A stretch of DNA of 64,000 bases from Macrothele yani (taxonomy: Eukaryota; Arthropoda; Arachnida; Araneae; Macrothelidae), in contig CM077023.1 of assembly GCA_039090855.1 (NCBI GenBank), positions 85,101,127-85,165,126 of the forward strand, read 5' to 3'. Of the stretch, positions 54,187-64,000 are shown one piece after another. How positions within the stretch are numbered: the stretch's first letter is position 1; each line of letters opens with the position of its first letter. Both the position numbers and the translations under genes were made by a program. Under the pieces are notes generated by a model. That model made no database searches and was not told where the DNA came from. It was given only the letters and a program-made list of their open reading frames with translations.

Positions 54187-56774
54187 TATGCCGCAACAAG
54201 TTCTGTTATGCACAGCAGTCATTCGTGTTGAGGATGCCTCAGGGAATTATCAGTTATGTCGAGCACTCCTAGATCCCGGTTCCCAGGCAAATTTTATTTC
54301 AGAATCTTGTGCAAACAGACTTGGCTTGTGCAGAGAGAAAACACGAGTGGCTATTTCATGTTTAGGTTCGTCAAGCTCGCATGCCAATGAAGTAACACAG
54401 ATTAAGTTTGGGCCGCATTACAAGAATACGCCTACGTTTTCAACTTCAGCCTTTGTACTGAGCAAAATCATTGGAGAACTGCCACACTCTCCACTTGATT
54501 CCTCTTTAGCAGAACTGTTTTCTGATGTGACTTTGGCTGATCCAAACTTTTACAAATCTTCAGCTATTGATATAGTTATCTACAGTTCATGTAAACCACG
54601 TTCAAGTAGATCTTAACGATTGTGTATCTAATTTCTGGAAACAGGATTCCGTTCCTGTGGCTAGTCCTTTTACGAAGGCTGAACAAGCATGTGAAGATCA
54701 TTTTCATGATACGCATTCAAGAGACGAGAATGGCAGATACATTGTGAGGCTTCCTTTTCACTTAGCTCCCTCACATCTGGGCGATTCCAAGCAACTTGCC
54801 ATGAAGCGCTTAAGGTCTTTGGAGAACTCACTCTCAAGGAACCCTGAATTATACAGGCAGTATTGCTCCTTTATGAGAGAATACGAAGACCTGGGCCATA
54901 TGCAAAGAGTGCCAGAAAATGAGATTTGTAAACAAGTGAGTTATTATCTTCCACATCATTGTGTAGTGAAGCCTTCAAGTAGTACCACAAGAGTCCGCGT
55001 GGTGTTTGATGCTTCGGCCAAGAGCACCTCGGGACTGTCCTTAAATGACCTCCTTCTGGTGGGTCCGAGAGTTCATCAAGAATTGTTCCATATTCTCTTG
55101 AGATTTAGAGGTATTTTAGCTTTGGAGTTGGTTCAGTGTGAGATGTGGTTAAGAGGTCCAGATTGGCTACAGCAGCCTAGTGTTCAACGTTCAGATGGAG
55201 ATGCGCTTCAGGAGTTCTCGTTTTCTGAACTACATTTGAGAAAAGAAAGGAAGAGTTATGTGACAACAGCCAGCCAAAGTACAGATCTGTCCTATATTTT
55301 CAAGATTTCGTCTTGGACCAGATTGTGCCGCGTCACAGCCTGGTGTTTGCGGTTCACACAAAACTGTGCTAATTCTTTATCTAAAAGAAACTTTGGCCAC
55401 TTGAGTAGAGATGAGCTTCTTAAGGCCACTTATGTAATTGTGAAGCTCGTTCAATCCTCTGAGTTCGCTGATGAGTTGGCATGCCTTCATGCTGGAAGAG
55501 CCATCAAGTCATCAAGTAAATTTCTACCGTTGAATCCTTTTGTTGACTCTGAGGGTCTTTTACGAGTTGGTGGAAGACTTAGAAATGCCTCAGTTGCAGA
55601 TAACGTGAAACACCCAATACTTCTACCTAGAAGGCATCACATAACAGAGTTAGTTGTGAAGCATTATCATCACACTCACCTCCACGCAAGAGCTCGACTT
55701 CTACTTGCTGTCATCCGACAAAATTTTTGGATTCTCGGCAGCAGAGATGTCACGCGAAGATTTGTGCGTCGTTGTGTGACATGTTTTCGTCATTCTGCTA
55801 CTCCAGCTACTCAGCTTATATGTAACTTGCCCTCAAAGAGAGTAACTCCCTCTAGAGTATTTCATGTGACGGGTCTAGACTTTGCAGGTCCCTTCCAATG
55901 CAGAGAAAGAGTGGCACGAGGAAAAAAGCTTTTCAAGATTTACATTGCAGTCTTCGTGTGTTTCTCAACGAGAGCAATTCATCTGGAAATTGTTGGAGAC
56001 CTTACTACTGACGCATTCATTGCAGCGCTTAAGAGATTTATTGCACATTGAGGTAAGCCTAGTGAGATATTTAGTGACTGCGCCACGAATTTCGTTGGTG
56101 CAGATCGTGATTTGCGTCGTGTTCTTAAGCAAGTGCTCAATGCAACCGATGACAACAGCGTTGCTACCCTTTCCTCTTCCGAAGGCATCAAGTGGAATTT
56201 TAACCCTCCTTCAGCGCCTCATTTTGGTGGTCTTTGGGAGGCTGGAGTAAAGGCAATGAAGTTCCACCTTAAACGGACAATGGGCAATGCTTGTTGTTCT
56301 CTAGAAGAGTTTCTCACACTTTCAGCGCAAGTTGAGGCTTGCCTTAATTCTAAGCCTCTGTGTCCTATTTCTGAAGACCCTAATGATCTGGATGCCTTGA
56401 CGCCTGGACACTTCTTGGTGGGAGCTCCCTTGACGGCTCTCCCTGAGTTAGATCTCACTGCAGTTCCTATTTCTCGCCTTAAGAGATGGGAATTGATCCA
56501 ACGCTTAGTTCAGCAGTTTTGGAGACGATGGAGGTTAGAATGCCTTACACAACTTCAACTTAGGCCTAAATGGTGCACTTCTAGACCTGACCGTACAGTG
56601 GGTGATCTTGTGCTGATCAAAAACGAACTGATGCCAACATTGCGTTGGAAACTTGCCAGAGTTATAGAAACACATCCCGGCAGTGATGGCAAGGTGCGAG
56701 TGGTGACTATTCGAACTGATTCCGGAATTCTCAAAAGACCCATAGTTAAACTGTGTCAATTACCGTTAGATTGA
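54187..56774 (+). pseudogene. BEL pol with protease and integrase but most of RT and RNase H deleted
   Basis: Protease comes first, with LLDPGSQANFIS (catalytic Asp) near 54270-54305. A deletion with frameshift near 54575-54580 joins SAIDIVI to VQVDLNDCVSNFW. The frame then runs through GRYIVRLPFH and RVVFDASAKSTSGLSLNDLL, the start of reverse transcriptase. At about 55110-55125 this jumps in frame to VQCEMWLRGPDWL, which normally follows RNase H, so the YxDD motif and RNase H are absent. Integrase follows: HYHHTHLHA...CVTCF zinc-binding part, VTGLDFAGPF (first Asp), a TGA at 56049-56051, SDCATNFVG (second Asp) and PHFGGLWEAGVKAMK (Glu). It ends at 56774. Confidence 0.88.
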
Positions 56775-57050
56775 CTGTAAGTTATTCTCGAAATTCTATC
56801 AGAATTCAGACTAAAGTAAGTGATAGACCTGTTCAAGAAGCATGTTAGTAGTGAAGACAAAGAACTTTGTTACAAGTACCCAGATGTTTTCTCTCGAGTC
56901 AACTGTAAACTTTTCACAATATTAGTAATGGGTTGTATTTGCTGTAGCCACATGTTCACAGTATGTATAGATTATATTTATAATTGTAATTTTCAGCCTT
57001 TTGTGTTTAATTTATAATGTTGAAAGCTTGAGCTTCCAAGGTGGGAGTAA

Positions 57051-57340
57051 TGTAAGATATTTAATTTCTTACTGTTATTTGTAGCCAATAGATGGCAACA
57101 GAGCTATGTCTCGTTTTTGCTCTCGTGCTGTGATGAGAGTTTGTTTATTATTATTATGGTAGCAGCAGCGGTTGTTAATAGTTGTGAGGTTTTTTTTGTT
57201 CGTTGGTTGAGGGAGAATTTCTTACGGAAATGTATAGAGTGAGTGATCATTAATTATGGTGACATTAAAGTAGCTCATAGAGCTAATTTTTAATAATACA
57301 GTCCTCTTGAGTTGAGTGTTTAGTGAGTGAACATTCTACA
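57051..57340 (+). repeat. BEL 3' LTR
   Basis: 290 bp, TGTAAGAT to TTCTACA, almost identical to the 5' LTR. Confidence 0.95.
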
Positions 57341-57345
57341 TGAAC

Positions 57346-58591
57346 TGTACGCTAGAAGAAGACGGAATATAAGAAAGACATAAAAAACAGACAACCGAAC
57401 TATGATGGGGAGAAAAGACTAAGGGACAGGGGAATTTCATCGCTTTCATCACTTGAAATCGAAGACATTTTCCTCCTCATATGCAAAGCAAAGCTGGAAA
57501 CTTAATTTAAAAATTCGGGATGTACTCGTAGTAAGAGAGTTGTTTTTGTAAAATAGTTCAGGAAAACATTTTTACCAAAAATGTTCAAAAACACTAGTAA
57601 TGAAATAAAAAAAATATTAAAAATGGATGAGCACAATTTGCGGTTAGCAAACAATCACAAAGAAGCAAAAATAAGTAAAAATAATGCATTCAAAAGCCAT
57701 TTTTTTAAGAGATCGTAGAATTTTATTCATAGTGTGGTCAAGACTCTGCCAAAAATGAAATAGAAAAAAGAGCAACAAATCCCCATGAGACAAAAGTAAA
57801 AAATTCATAAAGACCAGAGAATGCTGAATTTCAGCAAATATTCTCTTGAGGCGGAACAGAATGAATAAGAACACCACGGTGCTTCAAAGGTATCAACTAT
57901 TGATTGAAAAACTATTTCGCTAAAAGTGTTTCAAATAATGGGTTCTGGAGTCGCCTTTTTCTGCCAAAAAACCCCAGCAAATCGTAATTCCACTCCTAAA
58001 AAAACTCTCTATTAAATTGTCAATTAAAAAATGAAAGCAACACTGCAAAAGAATCAAACTCTTTGCCAAAATTTCTAGACAGTGAATTTTGGTACACTCT
58101 TGTGGATATATTCTGCTGTAATGAAGAACATGTCAAATGCAACTTCACAAAAGACATTGAAACGGTGGCATGGAATAAATATTTCAATGATGACATTAAA
58201 AGTGTACGTCTGTGAAAAAGCACACTAGATCTCTAAAAGCTCAATAACATGAAAACCTAGTGAAACAATGATTTACTCAAAACTACCTGAGATGGAATCG
58301 CGTGCGTGTGATAAAGACATGTTCCCTCTGTCGTTCGCGTTCCGGCATTTTAAGGCTTCTGCGCCAGAAAACACAAACCATCTAACCTCAGAAAAAGACC
58401 TTTGCATTTGTCTTTCTAAAAAAAACAAAAAAAGCTTTTTCCTAAATTCCAACGCCCATGAAGGAATCCAACTGTTTAAGGGATATTTCAAGGGAAAAGC
58501 TACTCGTATACCTATAATGTTATTTTGTTCTGTACATATTTTCTCAAAAATAAATGCATTTTGGGCCTCAAAGTTTTAAACGAAAATAAAT
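57346..58591. other. Unassigned sequence
   Basis: No gene recognised. Small frames at 57644-57877 and 58268-58579 have no recognisable domain. Confidence 0.5.
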
Positions 58592-58797
58592 AATCCGCCC
58601 CGGTGGCGCAGTGGTGTAAGTTATGGCATCTGATCATTCGTCCGAAAGGGGTCCGGGTTCGAATCCCGTGAGGCATGGATGTTGTGTTTGTCTTACGGCA
58701 CTGGCTCTCTCCCTTCCCTAGAACCAGTGACCCTAAATTAGGGACAGGCGACTGCTTATAGCCCATTGAGTTGCTCATGGTGGTCGTTAAACCTCTT
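58592..58797 (+). repeat. SINE family 1
   Basis: Head CCGCCCCGGTGGCGCAGTGG and B box GGTTCGAATCCC, slightly shortened in the head. It ends AAACCTCTTATA and runs into a (TA)n tract at 58803-58822. Confidence 0.9.
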
Positions 58798-58823
58798 ATA
58801 AAAATATATATATATATATATAT

Positions 58824-59167
58824 GTCCTAGCTGTGATTTCGAAAAATTTGCCAGAAATGTTTTAAAATTCAATTTACTCAATCAGTACGAAATCGGAATA
58901 CTTCCCTGTTGAGGTAAATTAAATTTAAAACAAATTCTGACAATTTTTTTCGAAATCATAGCGGTAGCATATATTAGCAAAGGACTTTATTTATTTGCGC
59001 TCAAAATTTTGAAGACAAGCACGCAACAGTCTTTGAGAAAATGTGTATAGAACGAATTAACAATGCAGGTATCGGAGAGATTTTCAATTAAAGTCTTTGA
59101 GGTCCCCCTTAAATCGGCTTGCATTGGTATGTATGTGCTTCAAGGAATGAAAGTACTGGTTCCCTAG
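58824..59167. other. Unassigned sequence
   Basis: Nothing recognised. Confidence 0.45.
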
Positions 59168-59169
59168 CA

Positions 59170-60170
59170 CAGTGAAACTTCCGTTAACGGGCACTTCCGA
59201 ACAACGGTCACCTCCATACAACGGAAAATTTTGGTTGGTACACAACAGCTGCGGTTTCATTAACATCAACGATTACCTCCAAACAACAGAACCTCTTCAC
59301 AGCGGTCAACGGACACTTCAGTCAATCAGAAAGGAAAAGTAACGAACGTATGGTCTCTTCGGATTTAATCTAACTTCTTCGGTACTTAGGCGGGTGAGTA
59401 AGATGGAGACAAAAAAATGTGGCTAAAGAAACTGTACCTCGAGCAGGACGGGTTGCATTACGGTGGGCACAATGGCGTGCTTTACTGAAAAGAAAGTAGT
59501 TAAACTTCAATTTAACGTGGGACCGTAATTACTCAAGGAGATCTCAGTCCCCCCCTACAGAAGACGAGAGACGTGAGTGACGGTGCCTGGAATACTGCCT
59601 GTTAACAGCAATGTCTCTTAATTTGGTTCCTGAGGTTCTGTCGCTGATTTCCTGAGCGCGGCAGACTAACCGTGCCGTCTCTAAAACTAACTGTCTCTAA
59701 AATTAGTATGTTTTAATTTCCTATAGTGTATCATAACCTTATTCTCCAAGCTTGCCATTTGTAAAGTCTATTTAATCAGGTGCTAGGCAGTATCTTCCTA
59801 AACTCCTCTACAACATAACTTATTGTTAATGCTTAGCTAGATGTCATTCAATTGTAGTGGACAGTCGGTGAAGATAACGAGAAAAACTCTTGTATTTAAA
59901 CTTCTCGTTATTTATTTTGCTAGTTCAGAAATTCAGCTGCGAACAATCAGTTGTATTTAATGTTCTAAATCTGTATCTTTTCGCTAATGAACTAAGCCCA
60001 GTTTTCTGTAGGCTAACATTATAATTCCATCTCTAATTCTGAAATTTGCTCAGCACAAGCGCAATCGTCATGCAATATTAATTTAGGCTTAACCTCTGAA
60101 CATCGGCCATCTGCCAACAACGGTCACTTTTCCCCTGTCTGAGCGGTGACAGTTCTTCAGGGGTTTCACT
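59170..60170. mobile_element. Tigger/pogo-like non-autonomous element
   Basis: The left end is CAGTGAAACTTCCGTTAACG; the right end, reverse-complemented, is CAGTGAAACCCCTGAAGAAC. Both have further inward the repeated theme AACGGTCAC or its inverse. Such CAGTGAAAC ends with staggered ACGGxCAC motifs are typical of the pogo/Tigger branch. No transposase frame and no clear TA duplication, so the class call is tentative. Confidence 0.5.
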
Positions 60171-60311
60171 GAATATTTTTTTCAAAATAGCGTATGAAGC
60201 AACACAAAAGAAAGAAATACATCTGACAAACAACTTTTAAAGTGACTGTTTTGAAATGGCTGCTCCAGGTGCAAAACTTTATTCGCTTGCAGTGTCGCAG
60301 AGCGAATAGCA

Positions 60312-60586
60312 CACTGTTAAAAATGTTGTAGTAGGCTTCATTAAAAAGTGGTGCTACAGCAACTGCACACTTTTGGGGCAAAAGTAAAAAATTGTGTGAT
60401 GCATGAAGTATACATAAGCATGGTGCAATGTGTGCAACTTCGCATCATTTTGATTGGATGCTATACTGTGATGCATGATTATATCATGTTCTTGTGTGTT
60501 TCATGCAGCCCACAATGGGTTACCTTTGCCCCAAAAGCGTTGTAGCACCACTTTTTTGTGTAACCTACAACAAATTTTTAACAGTG
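60312..60586. mobile_element. Foldback MITE, 275 bp, same family as 35117-35309
   Basis: The ends CACTGTTAAAAATGTTGTAG and (reverse-complemented) CACTGTTAAAAATTTGTTGT lead into AAGTGGTGCTACA arms shared with the 35-kb copy. The interior differs and is longer. Non-coding. Confidence 0.78.
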
Positions 60587-60654
60587 CAGCTACATACATA
60601 ATTCATGCCACCCTAAATTTTAGTTGTTTAGCTTGTACATTTTTGTTTGTTTGT

Positions 60655-61075
60655 TTCTGGGTTTAACGACACCACCACGAGCAACTCGAGACGCCCCGGT
60701 GGCGCAGAGGTTTAAGCGATGGCCTCTGATCATTCGTTCGAAAGGGATCCGGGTTCGAATCCCGGTGAGGCATGGATGTTGTGTTTGTCTTACGGCACTG
60801 GCTTTCTCCCTTCCCTGGAACCAGTGACCCCAAATTAGGGACGGGCGACTGCTTATAGCATATTGAGTTGCTCACGGTGGTCGTTAAACCTCCAAACAAC
60901 AAGAACAAGCAACTCGCAGAGCTATATAAGTCGCGCTTCTTGAATTTAGAGCCATTGGTTCTAGGGAACGGACAGAGCCAGCGCCATCAGAGAAACACAC
61001 CACCAATGCTCATCTAAACTCGAACCCTGGCCCATTTTAAGAATGGCCGGAAGCCAGTGCCTCAAACTACTCGGC
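60655..61075 (-). repeat. SINE family 1, old copy interrupted by a younger SINE
   Basis: Begins with GGGTTTAACGACACCACCAC at its tail side, is interrupted at 60689, and resumes at 60908 with AGCAACTCGCAGAGC, running through a diverged body to a head near 61075. Confidence 0.78.
60689..60907 (+). repeat. SINE family 1 inserted in an older SINE
   Basis: Near-consensus plus-strand copy (head CGCCCCGGTGGCGCAG, B box GGTTCGAATCCC). The target duplication is AGCAACTCG at 60680-60688 and 60908-60916, itself part of the older SINE. Confidence 0.9.
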
Positions 61076-61079
61076 AATG

Positions 61080-62127
61080 TGCATTTTAAAAATGTTCCTT
61101 ATGTAATTACTGCTCACACTGGAAAAGTACAAAGCCGTAGTAACCCAGTGAATTTAGTTATTTTTAAAATTTTACCTAAGCTGTATAACTATGCATTTTC
61201 AGCATGTACTTTTAAGTTATTGAAAGTAAAAAAACAGTCTAACGACATTTTATTCGGAATACCAAAACAACTGGATTGTTGAGACAATCAATCAGACAAA
61301 AAAAAATTATTAGAAATTTTTTTTAAATATTTAGATAGCGTGAAAAGCAATACAAAAAAAAAGGCAAGTATAATAAACGCATTACGTTTTTTGTTATTGT
61401 TTCTTAGGAAAGAACAAAAAAGCAAAACTGTATCATGTCAAAGTCCAGGATGAATTTCTAAACCTATGCTAGTGACATGAACAGGAGCAAGCACTTCCTC
61501 TTTCGAAAACCTGTCACTAATAACATCTTTTTACACCCACGGCGTGCTAAGGTTAGAAACTCCCATTTAATCATATGCACACTTCGATGAGCAGGAGTAT
61601 CCGCACGCAGCGTAACAAACTAATAGCGTCCCCCATTTTTCTTCTCCCCTTCATGGATGTCTGTTGCAACGACTGTGAGATAGATTTTTCAGGTTCCAAC
61701 TCTTTTCAGTGCTCTTTTCTGCAGCAGCGCCTCTTGTTGTCAGATACTTTGCTGTGTCGTACGGTATCGATGTGACAAACGGAGGGAAGTGCAACATATT
61801 ATTTATCAACATGTCAATGGTTATGTGTGTTAAACGCGTTTGCATTAAAAAAAAAGAACAGCTGAACAAGGCAGGTAGAACAAATCAGACAATGAGAATA
61901 ACGGAAATATGCAGATCTCAAGAGAAGGAGAAAATGCGATACAAATAAGAAGAATATATGTTTCAAGAAAACAAAAGGTGAAATTATAACTAAGAAATAA
62001 AGATATGAAATGAAAAAAAAACAAGTTAGTAAAATCATGCAATGCATTGATTCTGATACGCTTTCCAACATACTAGGAATCATTACTCAAGTTATTCCTC
62101 AAGTTATGAGGATAATGGCTGTGGATT
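61080..62127. other. Unassigned sequence
   Basis: No gene recognised; AT-rich. Confidence 0.5.
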
Positions 62128-62350
62128 AAATCTCACTCCTGTGCCCTGACCTTTGGCCCCATTTCGATGATATTAAACAGATTTGGTTCAGTGTACCTCC
62201 GGAACAACATACTAAAGTTTGGTCGCAATAGAAGCATTTTTAGTCAAGTTATGAGCATAAATCTCGCTCCTGTGCCCTGACCTTTGACCCCATTTCGATG
62301 ATATTAAACAGAACTGGTTCAGTATAACCTCCGAAACAACATGGTAAAGA
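62128..62350. repeat. Two-copy direct repeat, about 127-bp period
   Basis: TCTCACTCCTGTGCCCTGAC (62130) recurs as TCTCGCTCCTGTGCCCTGAC about 127 bp later. Each is followed by CCCCATTTCGATGATATTAA and CTCCGGAACAACAT-like sequence. Overlaps the downstream end of the gag-like remnant. Confidence 0.85.
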
Positions 62351-63382
62351 AGTTCTGGCAGAAGAAGGACTGGATGGAGGCGAGCATTGTGGTGAACTGG
62401 TGGCAGAGGAAGTAACTTCCAGAAGAGATGATGGTAACAGATGAGCAGGTAAGGTATTCTCAACATGAACAGGTAGAGGAGAAGTATCAGAGGCTGAGAA
62501 TAAACCATACAAACCAGGAAGTAGAGTAGCTGTAGAAGAAGAAGGTGGCAAAGAAGTGGACAATGAGGACAAGCCATAGGGGCGCGCCGGAGCGGAAGAG
62601 CTGACCGATGGCGATGGAAGACGAACAATGTCCTTAGCAGGGCAGGAAGTACTAAGGTGATCAGGTGATTTGCAGGTAAAACAATGAAGAGCAGTGAAAA
62701 CGTGAATGGTGCGAGCATGACGACCACAGACAACTTTGAACGTGGTGGGACAAGATGCAACAGACTGTTCATCGGGAAAAACGACGAGAGCTTGACGTCG
62801 GAAACTTAAGTAGGGACAATCACTTGATCGTCGGAAGCAGCGAACAGGGTGCGAATAGGACCCATAACTAAACCACATCGGGAAAGAAAATCATGCAAAA
62901 GATCATTGAAGACTTCAGGGGGAACTGGAGACAAATGAACAAGTGTGGGGCATTGTGCCAGAGGAATAGCGTACAAACTCTGACGGCCAACAAATGTAGG
63001 AGAAGAAAGGACTCGCTCAACTTGAGCGCAACTGGAAAAAAAATGCAGAACGGGGTTCCCGGGCTATATGTGTGATAGCAGCAGGCGGGATCAGGAGATG
63101 TAGAGCAGAAGTATAAGCTGTAAGTTTGGTATTCGGTAATGCAACATATTTTACTCCCAGAGTTAGGGAGGCAAGCAGAGACTTACGTCGTGCGGAGGAC
63201 TCAGGAATAAGAGATGTTAAATCTGAGCTTTCACGGGAAATGTGGAAGTCCAAAGTGGATGGCAGAAGATCTGAACGTATGGTAACGGCGGGAGACGAAG
63301 ATATTCTAAACGAGTCGTGAAGCGGAACATCCGGAGGAGGCGTCAGTATTGGAAGATAGTCGGTAGATTGAGCACAAGCCAT
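62249..63382 (-). pseudogene. Gag-like ORF1 of a retroelement, frameshifted
   Basis: Starts MACAQSTDYLPILTPPPDVP at 63382. A first frame runs to 63017, a second carries VERVLSSPTFVGRQSLYAIP and FLSRCGLVMGPIRTLF, and a third (from about 62815) carries ALVVFPDEQSVASC and the zinc knuckle CFTCKSPDHLSTSC near 62660-62700. A Ser/Pro-rich C-terminus follows. The first frame change coincides with a run of 9 A on the plus strand near 63035. A single CCHC knuckle after a folded domain fits the nucleic-acid-binding ORF1 of some non-LTR elements, but no reverse transcriptase follows within the window. Confidence 0.6.
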
Positions 63383-64000
63383 GAGCAGGTGAAGAAAGAA
63401 TCACAATCGCAAAAAGAGACGATGAATGTGGCGAAGGCGTAGTGATAATGCACGACAGACGAAGCGATGACGTCACGAGAAGGGCAGCTAGAAACGGGTG
63501 GTGCACGAAGAGCAAATGACGTCACACGAGGACCACTAGCAGAAGGGGACGTGATAAAGGAGGTTAGAATAAGATATCTGAAGATGCCCTTGTTAATGAA
63601 GCAGTACCACTTTGCGTGAAGCCTATAACCGCGAGCGACGGCCTTCAAAGTGTGGGAAAGCTGATGGTTTTCAATGGTAGTGCAATGTATTTTGTGTTGG
63701 CCGAATCGCCTTCTTTCGTCGCAAATATTTCCAATTTCGCATCGTAACTTGTTGCCAATGTGTGAGAAAATGCTGAATATATAAAATTCTAAATCATTTT
63801 GAGGCTCCTTCAGATTTTTATTTCAAATTGGAATACACGAACGTTGGTGCGAACTCTAAACAAAACATAACGTTAAAATTGTAAACTTCACCCATGTACG
63901 AAGTATAATTCATTCCGGTTTGATATTAACACGGTTTCTGCAACCCAAAACCACGCAATTCCAAAATACAAACAGATGAAATTACATGGGTATCATGTAA
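63383..64000. other. Unassigned sequence
   Basis: Probably the 5' flank or leader of the gag-like element on the minus strand (relatively GC-rich to about 63540); nothing further recognised. Confidence 0.4.

Larger units (their letters stand above)
51526..57340 (+). mobile_element. BEL/Pao LTR retrotransposon, internally deleted
   Basis: 5815 bp between matching LTRs, with the 5-bp target duplication TGAAC (51521-51525 and 57341-57345). A purine-rich GGTGGGAG lies just before the 3' LTR as a polypurine-tract candidate. TGGCCCGTCGAG lies five bases after the 5' LTR as a possible primer-binding site. Gag with zinc knuckles, aspartic protease, a stub of reverse transcriptase, and integrase follow in BEL order. 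Two SINEs have inserted inside. Confidence 0.93.

Overview
The window is eukaryotic repeat-rich DNA in which I see no convincing host gene. It is AT-rich with many homopolymer and dinucleotide tracts, and nearly every reading frame with recognisable protein homology belongs to a transposable element. The mix is Tc1/mariner elements of at least seven kinds, several hAT-type elements, one BEL/Pao LTR retrotransposon, a Naiad-type Penelope-like element, non-LTR fragments and about 14 copies of one tRNA-Leu-like SINE. This suggests an arthropod, perhaps an arachnid (Naiad elements and dense Tc1 loads are common in spiders), but that assignment is inference.

Layout. 1-7 kb: Tc1 element A1 (open reading frame, second catalytic Asp lost), a foldback repeat holding a hammerhead-like motif, and Tc1 element B1 (frameshifted, one end missing). 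7-16.3 kb: SINE copies, a 1.0-kb non-autonomous hAT element, truncated Tc1 element C1, Tc1 element A2 inserted in a SINE, a decayed Tc1 (D) and a mariner with both TIRs. 17.9-26.5 kb: inverted tRNA-like repeats, a non-autonomous hAT, Tc1 E, a 3-kb hAT with BED-finger transposase remains, and mariner fragments. 27.9-29 kb: a decayed tandem array of about 145-bp units. 29.6-35.3 kb: a SINE split by a GCCCGA-rich hAT-like element that itself carries Tc1 element F (uninterrupted 343-codon transposase with D1 changed to Glu), a mariner remnant, Tc1 A3 inserted in a second SINE, and a MITE. 36-46 kb: a perfect 153-bp tandem duplication, Tc1 B2, two opposed LINE 3' fragments, Tc1 C2 inside a (TA)n tract, and the Penelope-like element on the other side of that tract. 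46-51 kb is mostly unassigned. 51.5-57.3 kb: a BEL/Pao element with almost identical LTRs and a 5-bp target duplication, but with large parts of pol deleted and two SINEs inside. 58-64 kb: more SINEs including a SINE-in-SINE, a Tigger-like element, a second MITE of the 35-kb family and a gag-like LINE ORF1 remnant.

Relationships. Nested insertions give a relative chronology: SINEs are older than Tc1 A2 and A3 and the GCCCGA hAT; the hAT is older than Tc1 F; the BEL element is older than the two SINEs inside it. No transposase or reverse transcriptase here looks both uninterrupted and catalytically complete, so any recent movement needed enzymes from elsewhere in the genome.
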